The notes under the pieces were generated by a model, which did no database searches, had not been told where the DNA came from, and saw only the letters and a list, made by a program, of their open reading frames with translations. The position numbers were made by a program, and so were the translations under genes. From contig JAQUHL010000054.1 in assembly GCA_028683635.1 (NCBI GenBank), positions 1 to 8,926 on the forward strand: a DNA stretch of 8,926 bases. Reading direction: 5' to 3'. Source of the DNA: Candidatus Cloacimonadota bacterium (GTDB lineage Bacteria; Cloacimonadota; Cloacimonadia; Cloacimonadales; Cloacimonadaceae). The stretch's first letter is position 1; every line of letters starts with the position of its first letter. Positions 1 through 6,725 of this stretch are shown here, piece by piece.

Positions 1-19
1 CAAATAATACAGTTTCTAC

Positions 20-106
20 TTTGAAATGACATAATCAAACGGGGCATGGGGCGGAGCCCCATACAATATTGGGTGGTGGGCTGGGCATGGATTATGTCAT
101 TTCAAA
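20..106. repeat. R1 copy A: inverted-repeat element downstream of the protease gene
   Basis: A perfect 17-bp inverted repeat bounds this element: TTTGAAATGACATAATC at 20-36 and its exact complement at 90-106. The loop contains a second perfect 7-bp hairpin, ATGGGGC (46-52) and GCCCCAT (56-62), followed by the G-rich core GGGTGGTGGGC (71-81). A related copy lies at 3256-3334, and 27 nt (75-101 and 3308-3334) are identical between the two. It lies 115 nt past the protease stop codon on that gene's strand. There is no T-run after either arm, so it is not a canonical intrinsic terminator. It could be a transcript-end or stabilising hairpin, or a small non-autonomous mobile element, but no target-site duplication was recognised. 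Confidence 0.8.
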
Positions 107-121
107 CTAAACACGATATAA

Positions 122-181
122 GCCTCACAACCAACATATTTGGAAGTCTGTTTTCGATAAATCGGGATGTGCAACGGTCTT
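122..181 (-). repeat. R2 copy A: ~60-bp direct repeat after the protease stop codon
   Basis: Two blocks, 122-150 and 155-181, match 3522-3550 and 3556-3582 with a single difference (A at 134, G at 3534). They are separated by an unrelated spacer of 4 nt here and 5 nt in the other copy. The element starts 39 nt beyond the protease stop codon and is followed on the gene's strand by R1, the same order as at the other locus. The spacer-length difference shifts the reading frame between copies and the shifted frame soon meets a stop, so the conservation is not at protein level. The function is unknown. Confidence 0.85.
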
Positions 182-220
182 GAGTTCGATGACAATGTTT
201 TTCCTGGTGCAGCTTCTCTT

Positions 221-3208
221 CTATGGTTCTGTGGATGCGATTACCCTGTAAAACCTCCTGGAGGTTCCGAGGTTTTCTTCCCAGAAGAGTTCGTGAGTGT
301 TTGCCAGCATTTGATAAGGACCCTGGGGAGTCTCAGATCCCAGGATTTGGTAGCTCAAAGCGTTGTCTATTGCCTGCCAGGATAAGCGAATAGTGCCGGA
401 AGGAGTATTTTCGATTTGCAGTTGTGGAGCACATAGCATTCCTGAAACAATTTCCAGCATAGCCATGACTTCCAGCATGGTATTCTCCGGATCATTTGAA
501 GATATCAGCAAGAGGGCTTGATACATGCCAGGGGCTAAGTCCTGAGAACTGAAGCTGGCCGAAACATGCTGAAAGCCCAGAGAAGGCAGGTTTCCTGATA
601 GAGGCGTGATTTCCAACCATAAAGGATTCCGAAGTAAACTGGCAGGATTGGGCTCTTGCGATACCCTGCGAAGTTCCTGAAGGGTGATGTTGTAGGCAAG
701 GGTTTGGCTACCAATGTTTGAAATGCAAAATCCATCAGTACTTTGTTCCCCAGAGATCAGAGAAGCTCCCAGAAATTCGTTATCCAAAGTTATGTGTGGC
801 CCTGCAAACAATGGCATGGCAAGGCATTCTGGGCTGAACCCGGATAGTCCATCTGGATAAACCACCCTTAGCTGGTATCTATAGGTCGCTCCCGCGCTAA
901 CGTTTGCATCCGTGAAGCTTGTTCCGGCTACTCTGGAATACAATGAACCGTTTCTCCATATCTCATATTCGTCTGGCAGACCCCATTCAGGAGTCAGCCA
1001 GGAAAGCTGGACCAGATTTACAGCACCTGTAGCGATGAAGTTTCTGGGAGGGGCAAGATCTGGTATATGAGGAGGAAAGGTTATATGATCAAGCATTGCC
1101 CGATCCTCACCGCTTTGTATCGAAGGGCTTTTGGAATAGGTCCAGCGAAAGTCATTTTGCCCGGGTTCAACGGCAAAGCGGTAGAAAGCCCAGGCGCATT
1201 CACCGGACCACGCTTCCTGAAGTACGTTATTTATGTAAAATCTAAGATAGTCGGCATTGATCTGGGAAGAAACCTTAACGGCAAAATTGATAAAAGCTGC
1301 CTCGAGAACATTCAACGTGATACTGAGCGATGTGGATGAGCCATGACCAATGGTTCCGGAACGGGCAGAATATGACCCCGAAAAGGGATTCTGACCCGAA
1401 ATACCCCAGGGAACAGCACTTGTATTTTGCCAGTGATGAGCCAGCAGGTTACCACTTTCAAAACCTTCATCAGCCGGGGCTTTGATGCTTATTGGCACAA
1501 GCTTTTGTACGGAGTTGTTATCGTCATCAATAGCAATGACCCTGATCTGGTTTATCCCGGGCAATGCATCTGAACTATCCCAATTCCAGGTATAGGGAGC
1601 CACAATATCAATCGAGCGGGGATCAAGTTCGTCATTTACATAGAACTGAACCTGGGATATTGTTCCATCAAGATCAAAAGCCGTGACCAAAAAGGAGACT
1701 ACCTCTCCCAGTTCGTAAAAGTGATAACCCGCTGGTTGATCGACACTCAGATAAGGGAACCCTCCCGGGATACTGCTCAGGGCAGCATAGGCATTGATAA
1801 GACCATAACCAGTATACCGATCCCAGCCGACTCCTCCATCGATGGTCATATCTGTTGCTGTGGAAGTCAGTGCGAATTTTACTTCTGCCGGGGTAAGACT
1901 GGAGTTTTTGGAGAGAAGCAAGGCAGCCACTCCTGCTGCATAGGGAGTGGAACATGAAGTGCCAGCAAACCACATATAATAATCTCCCGGAGTATAGCCC
2001 CCGGGACCTCTGATATCTGCAACAGGAAGAATTGTGGGGCACAGGATGTCCACAGCATTGGCAGCATCAGGAATGTTCGCTCCATAGTTTGAACCCCAGC
2101 GGATATCTCCATCACAGGTTGTTGGAGATTTTCTTTGACCACAGGGCGAGGCTGCTCCAACGGCTATCACATTGGCATGGCTGGCTGGATAAATGATTTG
2201 GGACATATTATCATTACCGGAGCTACCAAAGAGTATCACACCCAGGTTGTAGGCATAGGATATGGCCAGTTCCATATCCGGTACCATTTCTGGAGAAATA
2301 AACGAGCCAAAGCTCATGGAAACAATATTTGCACCATGATCTGCTGCATGGGTAATGCTATTTGCTATGGATGTGTGGGAAAACTGCCCCCAGCTGTCCA
2401 TTATCTTGATGGGCATGACCGAACAAGCTCCGGCTACCCCAATAACCCCGATTGTGTTGTTTGCCTTTCCTGCAGCAATGCTGGCGGTTGCTACTCCATG
2501 CCCCTGATTAACAGTTAAACCAGGTACATAGCTTGGGTCTGAATCCAGATCTCCATAGTCCCATCCCGAAATCCAGTTCACGTCCGGATGCCCAAAATCT
2601 GCTCCGCTATCCAGAATAGCCACAACGATTTCTGGAATTCCGTAGCCCTGAATGTCCTCCCAGGCAAGTTCGGCTTTGGTATCAAAACCGGGAGTGCCAA
2701 CCCCATTTCCGGCATGATCTCCATCCGGAGTGCAGTCACCGGGAAGCTGGGCTGTGTTGTTGTGGCCCCAATTGAATGAGTAATATTCATCGTTCGGAAC
2801 AACAGTGGGATAGACATAATACTCCAGACGGGCAAATTCGACGTATTGGCACTGGCGGAAGAGCATTACTACTTTCTCAAGATCTATTCCTACTGGAAAG
2901 TAAAGTATAAACCAGCGGTCAAAGCCTGTCTGTGCTTCCCAGTTGGCATCACTTACCTGGCGATGAGCCCGCATGATTCTATTGCCTTGACAAGCCAGAA
3001 AAAGGGAATCAAGTTCCGCTACCATGAAGCTGGTAAAGGATCTGCTTATGTCACGGGGAAACTGGTGAAGATGAGGTGTATTGCTCGTGAGCTTAATCTT
3101 GATCCTGTCCGGATAGTGATCCATAGAAGTAGTATCATTATCTGTGCGATTCCGGGAATACAACATCCCCAAAAGCAGTAACATAAAGATTATGCTGCAT
3201 CTACGCAT
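221..3208 (-). CDS. Secreted multi-domain subtilisin-like serine protease (peptidase family S8)
   Basis: This is a 995-residue exported endopeptidase, likely acting on extracellular protein. A hydrophobic signal segment covers residues 1-18. A propeptide-like region follows to about 135 and ends in the 'PNDEYYSFNWGHNNTAQ' stretch typical before S8 catalytic domains. The catalytic domain (about 185-475) shows Asp200 (AILDSGADFGHPD), His237 (GHGVATAS), oxyanion Asn332 (SSGNDN) and Ser418 (GTSCSTPYAAG). Next come an Ig-like domain (about 485-575), a jelly-roll/MAM-like domain beginning 'FESGNL' (about 580-712), an FN3-like domain (about 717-798), an Ig/HYDIN-like 'NIGSQTL' domain (about 802-922) and a final FN3-like domain reaching the C-terminus. 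No separate sorting tail is obvious. ATG 3208 is chosen because GGGAGG sits 7 nt upstream; the in-frame TTG at 3214 lies too close to it. The triad motifs are slightly atypical (Val after HG, Cys after GTS). The gene stands alone between two repeat-rich gaps. Domain boundaries are approximate. Confidence 0.95.
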   Translation of the reverse strand: MRRCSIIFMLLLLGMLYSRNRTDNDTTSMDHYPDRIKIKLTSNTPHLHQFPRDISRSFTSFMVAELDSLFLACQGNRIMRAHRQVSDANWEAQTGFDRWFILYFPVGIDLEKVVMLFRQCQYVEFARLEYYVYPTVVPNDEYYSFNWGHNNTAQLPGDCTPDGDHAGNGVGTPGFDTKAELAWEDIQGYGIPEIVVAILDSGADFGHPDVNWISGWDYGDLDSDPSYVPGLTVNQGHGVATASIAAGKANNTIGVIGVAGACSVMPIKIMDSWGQFSHTSIANSITHAADHGANIVSMSFGSFISPEMVPDMELAISYAYNLGVILFGSSGNDNMSQIIYPASHANVIAVGAASPCGQRKSPTTCDGDIRWGSNYGANIPDAANAVDILCPTILPVADIRGPGGYTPGDYYMWFAGTSCSTPYAAGVAALLLSKNSSLTPAEVKFALTSTATDMTIDGGVGWDRYTGYGLINAYAALSSIPGGFPYLSVDQPAGYHFYELGEVVSFLVTAFDLDGTISQVQFYVNDELDPRSIDIVAPYTWNWDSSDALPGINQIRVIAIDDDNNSVQKLVPISIKAPADEGFESGNLLAHHWQNTSAVPWGISGQNPFSGSYSARSGTIGHGSSTSLSITLNVLEAAFINFAVKVSSQINADYLRFYINNVLQEAWSGECAWAFYRFAVEPGQNDFRWTYSKSPSIQSGEDRAMLDHITFPPHIPDLAPPRNFIATGAVNLVQLSWLTPEWGLPDEYEIWRNGSLYSRVAGTSFTDANVSAGATYRYQLRVVYPDGLSGFSPECLAMPLFAGPHITLDNEFLGASLISGEQSTDGFCISNIGSQTLAYNITLQELRRVSQEPNPASLLRNPLWLEITPLSGNLPSLGFQHVSASFSSQDLAPGMYQALLLISSNDPENTMLEVMAMLEIVSGMLCAPQLQIENTPSGTIRLSWQAIDNALSYQILGSETPQGPYQMLANTHELFWEENLGTSRRFYRVIASTEP

Positions 3209-3215
3209 CAGCAAA

Positions 3216-3221
3216 CCTCCC
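3216..3221 (-). promoter_or_regulatory. Shine-Dalgarno site GGGAGG that fixes the protease start
   Basis: GGGAGG on the minus strand lies 7 nt before ATG 3208, an ideal spacing. It would be only 1 nt from the in-frame TTG at 3214, which therefore is an unlikely start. Confidence 0.8.
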
Positions 3222-3255
3222 TGAGCTTAGGTAGTCTTATCCAGTTTCCACAATA

Positions 3256-3334
3256 AATGATATAATCTTGCCGGGGCATGGGCCTTAAGCCCCATTCAAT
3301 TCTGGGCGGTGGGCTGGGCATGGATTATGTCATT
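3256..3334. repeat. R1 copy B: inverted-repeat element upstream of the protease gene
   Basis: The arms AATGATATAATC (3256-3267) and GATTATGTCATT (3323-3334) are complementary except for one position. That position would be a U-G wobble in a plus-strand transcript but an A-C mismatch in a minus-strand one. The interior holds GGGGCATGGGCC and GCCCCATTCAAT, then the G-rich core, in the same layout as copy A at 20-106. The outer extension of copy A's arms (TTTGA/TCAAA) is not present here. It lies 47 nt upstream of the protease start codon, so it could sit in or near the promoter or 5' leader of that gene, or mark the end of the nnr transcript. Confidence 0.75.
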
Positions 3335-3451
3335 GCTTGCCAAACACGATAATACTAAACTTTCCTTCAAAAGCTCAGGATGCAAGAAGAGAGCCACAAC
3401 ACAGATTTGTTTGCAGCATAGGGAGTTGTGTTTCTTCCTGAAAAGACCATT

Positions 3452-3510
3452 GAATAATGGGTTGTAGTACGAAGCCCTACTCCTTTTAGGGTGGTGGGCG
3501 GGAATAGATT
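3452..3510. repeat. Degenerate third copy of the R1 core
   Basis: The 11-mer GGGTGGTGGGC at 3489-3499 is identical to 71-81. The flanks align loosely with copy A: an AGCCC block at 3473-3477, and after the core GGG.AT.GATT. The outer inverted-repeat arms are not preserved. A small hairpin CCCTA (3475-3479) with TAGGG (3487-3491) replaces the GC hairpin of the other copies. I read this as a diverged R1-like segment next to R2 copy B. Convergent G-rich sequence cannot be excluded. Confidence 0.45.
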
Positions 3511-3521
3511 TACAAAAATAT

Positions 3522-3582
3522 GCCTCACAACCAGCATATTTGGAAGTCTGCAAACCGATAAATCGGGATGTGCAACGGTCTT
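3522..3582 (-). repeat. R2 copy B: ~60-bp direct repeat overlapping the nnr stop codon
   Basis: This matches 122-181 in two blocks (3522-3550 and 3556-3582) with one base difference outside the short spacer. On the minus strand it begins within the last two bases of the nnr TAA stop codon (3583-3581), so the gene runs directly into the element. The near-palindrome CCGATAAATCGG occurs at 3555-3566; in the other copy the stem is one pair shorter. Much stronger conservation than in the surrounding gap points to recent dispersal, gene conversion or selection. Confidence 0.85.
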
Positions 3583-5104
3583 AAAATTCTTCCTTGAACA
3601 GGCTGTCCAATATATCTGTGGGCAAGATACTGAAGGCTTTCCTGGTTCGGGCAAGCTGTTCTGCGGTGCGTCCCATCAGATAGGATGCCGAGATAGCAGC
3701 TTCGGAAACCTCCATTTCCTGGGCAAGAAAGGAGGTTATGATGCCACTTAAGACGTCACCACTGCCACCGGTGGCTAAACCATCGTTTCCGCTGATATTG
3801 ATCTTCATGCAATTTTCATCTGCGTAGATGCTTGTGGAGCTTTTCAGCAGGACTCTGCACCCGTATTTTTTGATGAAGCTTTGCAGGCAGGATAGCGTGT
3901 CTACCAGGATTGTTTGGGTGTTGCACCCTGAAAGACGGGAAAACTCTCCAATATGCGGAGTAATGAGGATATTTTCTTTACTGAGGTGCGTCATCAGCTT
4001 TGGGTTTTTGGCCATCAGATTTAAAGCATCGGCATCCAGCACGAGCCAGGTTTTGCACTTTTTCAAAACAGTTTCCAACAGCTTCAGGGCATAGGCATCA
4101 GTTCCCAAACCGGGGCCGATCAGAATGGCCGATGCCTTGTTCAGACGGGTAAGGAAGGCTTCCGTATCTGGAAGATTGCTTATAGAATCCGTGGGTATGG
4201 CAAAGCTCATCGCCTCGGTTAGTTTGATCTCGAAGATTTTCTCCAGCCCCGGCCGATGATGCAGAAATACATATCCTGCTCCTGCTCTGAGGGCTGCCTG
4301 GCAGGCCATAACCGCTGCTCCGGTATAACCTGGAGATCCGGCAATAATCTCCACCCTTCCGAAGTCACCCTTATGTGCCAGAGGATTGCGGCAGGGGTAG
4401 AGACAATTACTTTCCGTGATAAGCTCGGCACAGAGCTCTTCTTTAAAAAAATCAGTTGGAATACCAATTTTAACGAGCGCAAGTCTATCCCAAAAGTATC
4501 TTCCCACCCCGAGGAACAAACCCAGCTTATGAGCTTCAATACTGATGCAAAGATCACATTTCAGAGCTTCAAAACAGGTTCCTGTATCGGCATCGAGTCC
4601 GGATGGGATATCGATGGCAACCACCGGCAGGTCTGAAACTGCGATCATCCTGAACAAATCGGAGTACAATCTCTTAGGCTCACCATGAAAACCAATACCA
4701 AAGAGGGCATCGATTATCAGCGAAGATTCTTTGATTGCTTCCTGGGCTCTGGGCAGAGAGCTCACACTTCCTATCTTGATTATCGGAACCCCTGCCCTTT
4801 TGCAGAGAGCGAAATTATTCTTTGCTTCGCTGGTTGCAGGAGGATCAGTGAACGGCATCAGGATGCAGACCTTGTAGCCATATTCTGCCAGCCATCGGGC
4901 AATTACTGCTCCGTCTCCGCCATTGTTACCGGGTCCACAACAAACCAGAATTTGTCCTGTCAGATAGGCTGGGTATTCATTGATCAACAGCTCTGTGCAG
5001 GCTCGTCCTGCATTTTCCATCAACAGAGAGGAGGGCATAGCGCATTCTCTGATGGTCTTCTGATCGAGCTTCTTCATCTGTCTCGAGCTAACGACGTAAG
5101 TCAT
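3581..5104 (-). CDS. nnr: Bifunctional NAD(P)H-hydrate epimerase / ADP-dependent NAD(P)H-hydrate dehydratase
   Basis: The product (507 residues) repairs NADHX and NADPHX, the hydrated forms of reduced nicotinamide cofactors. The N-terminal YjeF_N epimerase domain (about 1-215) interconverts the R and S epimers. The C-terminal ribokinase-like domain (about 225-500) dehydrates the S form using ADP. Visible motifs are GPGNNGGDG (57-65), DALFGIG, DIPSGLDADTG (165-175), HKGDFGRV (244-251), IGPGLGTD (329-336), LDADALNL (356-363), TPHIGEFSRL (382-391) and ATGGSGDVLSG with the catalytic-type Asp near 450. The length is normal for the fused bacterial form, and no key motif is missing. ATG 5104 is chosen because AAGGA lies 7 nt upstream and the protein then begins at the usual 'VSSRQMKKLD' region; upstream in-frame ATGs at 5134 and 5182 would add an unrelated extension overlapping the kinase gene. 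The start is 19 nt after the kinase stop, so it is probably the last gene of the operon. The enzyme is cytosolic. Confidence 0.96.
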   Translation of the reverse strand: MTYVVSSRQMKKLDQKTIRECAMPSSLLMENAGRACTELLINEYPAYLTGQILVCCGPGNNGGDGAVIARWLAEYGYKVCILMPFTDPPATSEAKNNFALCKRAGVPIIKIGSVSSLPRAQEAIKESSLIIDALFGIGFHGEPKRLYSDLFRMIAVSDLPVVAIDIPSGLDADTGTCFEALKCDLCISIEAHKLGLFLGVGRYFWDRLALVKIGIPTDFFKEELCAELITESNCLYPCRNPLAHKGDFGRVEIIAGSPGYTGAAVMACQAALRAGAGYVFLHHRPGLEKIFEIKLTEAMSFAIPTDSISNLPDTEAFLTRLNKASAILIGPGLGTDAYALKLLETVLKKCKTWLVLDADALNLMAKNPKLMTHLSKENILITPHIGEFSRLSGCNTQTILVDTLSCLQSFIKKYGCRVLLKSSTSIYADENCMKINISGNDGLATGGSGDVLSGIITSFLAQEMEVSEAAISASYLMGRTAEQLARTRKAFSILPTDILDSLFKEEF

Positions 5105-5123
5105 AATACTATCCTTAAAGAGC

Positions 5124-6725
5124 TTAGGCTTCATTGCCGGTATGCAGTTTGATTTCGATTGTGGTACCCTCATTGATGGCACTTTCGATCACCCGGATGT
5201 GTCCCTGATGGTACTCTTCGATAATGCGCTTGGCGAGGCTGAGTCCCAACCCCCAGCCTCTGGTTTTGGTAGTTACCCCTGGTTCAAAGATCTTTTTCCA
5301 ATTGGAGCGGGGGATACCCTTGCCTTCATCCCGGATCAGGACATACACCCAATGCTCCTTCTGGGTAGCTGTAATAATGATGCTTCCACCCTTTTTGCTC
5401 ATGGCATCCACGCAGTTCTTGATCAGATTTTCCAATGTCCATTTTATCAGTTCTGAATCCATCAGCACTTGGACTCCCTGGATTTTACTGATCAGGAAGA
5501 TCTCGATTTTGGCTCCCAAGTGTGGTATGCGGTTGCTGAAATAGTCAACTGTGGTTTCGAGGATCTTTTGCAATTCTTCTGAGATCAGCTTGGTTTTGGA
5601 ACCTACCTTCCCAATCCGGGAGGCAATGTTTCTTAAGTGTTCCAGATCAGCGGTCATAAAGCCCAGGATCTTCTGAAAATCTGCCGGTTCTTTTAACCCG
5701 GATGGTTTATCCTTGAGGTAATCCAGCCAGCCCATAAGCGAGGTTATCGGAGTTCCAAACTGGTGGGCGGTTTCTTTGGCCAGGCCGATCCAGAGCGAAT
5801 CCTTCTCCGTCCGTTTCAACAGAAGCAAGCCATAACTTCCGGAAACAATCAACAAAAAGGCTATTAAAAGCTCGAGAATCACCATATAACGAATGTGGGA
5901 AAGAGCTTTGGGATGCGAAAAATAGATGAACCCAAGGCTATCGGCTTCGTTACTCAAAGGGATCTCGTGCATGGTGGCCATCTTAGCTTTGAGCACGTTT
6001 TTATCCACTGTGGCAATTTTTGCAAAGCCCACTCTTTCATCGATATCCACGTTTTTCCAGTACATGGGGATTTTGTTTCGGTCTGCCACGATCACCGAAT
6101 AATCTATCTTCTTGGTAAATTCTTCAAAGGAAACAGGTTTCTTGCGGAAACTGCTGTAATAAGCATACGATATGGGGATATCCGTATCCCGCTTACCATC
6201 GGTATCGTCATAAAGCGGAACGGCAGTCATGTTTTCCATCTGCTTTTTCAAGGAACTCTGCTCAGCATAGCTTAGCTCGCTGAAAAGTTTGTTGGCAGGG
6301 ATATCCACATTTTGCCAGAGCATAGGCTGAAGATTTTCATCGGTAATAATGATGGGGATATTGATGTGGGGCATGAACTCAAAAGTAATGTAATTTGCCA
6401 GTTCCTGCTGAAACCCTCTTCTTCCCACCAGATTGAAGTAATTGGAAACCACGTCGCTGAGCAGCTTCGTGCTCTTTTCCGCTTCCTTCAGATAGGCGTC
6501 ACTTTCCCTCAGGTAAGCATCAGTGTAGGCAATGAACTGGGCGAAGAGCCGGGGAACAAACTCCTGCTCGCGTTTGGCATTCTGGATCAGCACCTGAGTG
6601 TAAACTGCAAAGAACAAAAAGATCATCAGGCTGCTGATGATGATATACAGACGCATGCTCTGGAAGCGGTTAATGCTTTTTCGAGTGTTCCCAGAGGACG
6701 TCGAGTTCTTCAAGACTTGCCTCAT
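5124..6725 (-). CDS. Membrane-bound sensor histidine kinase with duplicated sensor motif
   Basis: The 533-residue product is an inner-membrane two-component sensor. A basic cytoplasmic N-terminus leads to TM1 (about 25-45), an extracytoplasmic sensor region (about 46-278), TM2 (about 281-303) and the kinase core. The phospho-acceptor is His321 in 'AKETAHQFGTPITSL'. The ATP-binding domain shows the N-box with Asn433 and Asn437 (LENLIKNCVDAM), G1 at Asp466 (DEGKGI), the F-box at 480 (IFEPG) and G2 (GWGLGLSLAK, 490-499). All catalytic motifs are intact. There is no HAMP domain between TM2 and the H-box. The sensor region contains two related halves, about 122-190 and 209-270, sharing a 'PM.W.NVDI' motif. 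The signal is unknown. No response regulator is present in the window. ATG 6725 is supported by AAGGAAG 6 nt upstream, although it overlaps mazG by 56 nt; the alternative ATG at 6656 lacks a ribosome-binding site. Confidence 0.93.
   Translation of the reverse strand: MRQVLKNSTSSGNTRKSINRFQSMRLYIIISSLMIFLFFAVYTQVLIQNAKREQEFVPRLFAQFIAYTDAYLRESDAYLKEAEKSTKLLSDVVSNYFNLVGRRGFQQELANYITFEFMPHINIPIIITDENLQPMLWQNVDIPANKLFSELSYAEQSSLKKQMENMTAVPLYDDTDGKRDTDIPISYAYYSSFRKKPVSFEEFTKKIDYSVIVADRNKIPMYWKNVDIDERVGFAKIATVDKNVLKAKMATMHEIPLSNEADSLGFIYFSHPKALSHIRYMVILELLIAFLLIVSGSYGLLLLKRTEKDSLWIGLAKETAHQFGTPITSLMGWLDYLKDKPSGLKEPADFQKILGFMTADLEHLRNIASRIGKVGSKTKLISEELQKILETTVDYFSNRIPHLGAKIEIFLISKIQGVQVLMDSELIKWTLENLIKNCVDAMSKKGGSIIITATQKEHWVYVLIRDEGKGIPRSNWKKIFEPGVTTKTRGWGLGLSLAKRIIEEYHQGHIRVIESAINEGTTIEIKLHTGNEA

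Larger units (their letters stand above)
3209..3580. other. Non-coding gap between nnr and the protease gene, filled with repeats
   Basis: These 372 nt contain no convincing gene. Reading down the minus strand from nnr they hold R2 copy B (3582-3522), a degenerate R1-like segment (3510-3452), about 100 nt with no recognised structure, R1 copy B (3334-3256), and about 45 nt leading to the protease ribosome-binding site. The protease promoter presumably lies here, but I could not identify a convincing -35/-10 pair. No hairpin followed by a T-run was seen after nnr. The decamer AAACACGATA follows R1 on the plus strand at both loci (109-118 and 3342-3351). At this locus 170 nt separate it from R2, against 3 nt at the other. 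Confidence 0.7.

Noticed and set aside
20..106. R1 as an intrinsic transcription terminator for the protease gene.
   Set aside because: The stem is long and AT-rich at its base, the loop is over 50 nt, and no T-run follows on either strand. Termination is possible but not supported by the usual signature.
122..181. R2 as an integron attC site, because it follows stop codons in a cassette-like way.
   Set aside because: I found no paired RYYYAAC/GTTRRRY core sites at its ends, no large imperfect hairpin spanning the element, and no integrase in the window.
3209..3214. TTG at 3214 as the protease start.
   Set aside because: It would lie 1 nt from the GGGAGG ribosome-binding site. ATG 3208 has the ideal 7-nt spacing.
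3215..3275. A sigma-70-like promoter for the protease, for example TTATTG-17 nt-TACCTA on the minus strand.
   Set aside because: The matches are weak, several alternatives are equally good in this AT-rich stretch, and promoter rules for this lineage are uncertain.
3367..3654. A 95-residue open frame on the minus strand covering R2 copy B and the end of nnr.
   Set aside because: It begins inside nnr in another frame and continues through repeat DNA. The same frame is broken in the other R2 copy by the 4- versus 5-nt spacer, so conservation is not at protein level. No ribosome-binding site was evident.
4256..5152. Plus-strand open frames of 126 and 155 residues opposite nnr.
   Set aside because: They lie antisense to a fully motif-supported enzyme gene, and their translations resemble no family I recognise.
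5105..5182. Upstream in-frame ATGs at 5134 and 5182 for nnr.
   Set aside because: They add residues not related to the epimerase domain and overlap the kinase gene, while ATG 5104 has AAGGA 7 nt upstream.
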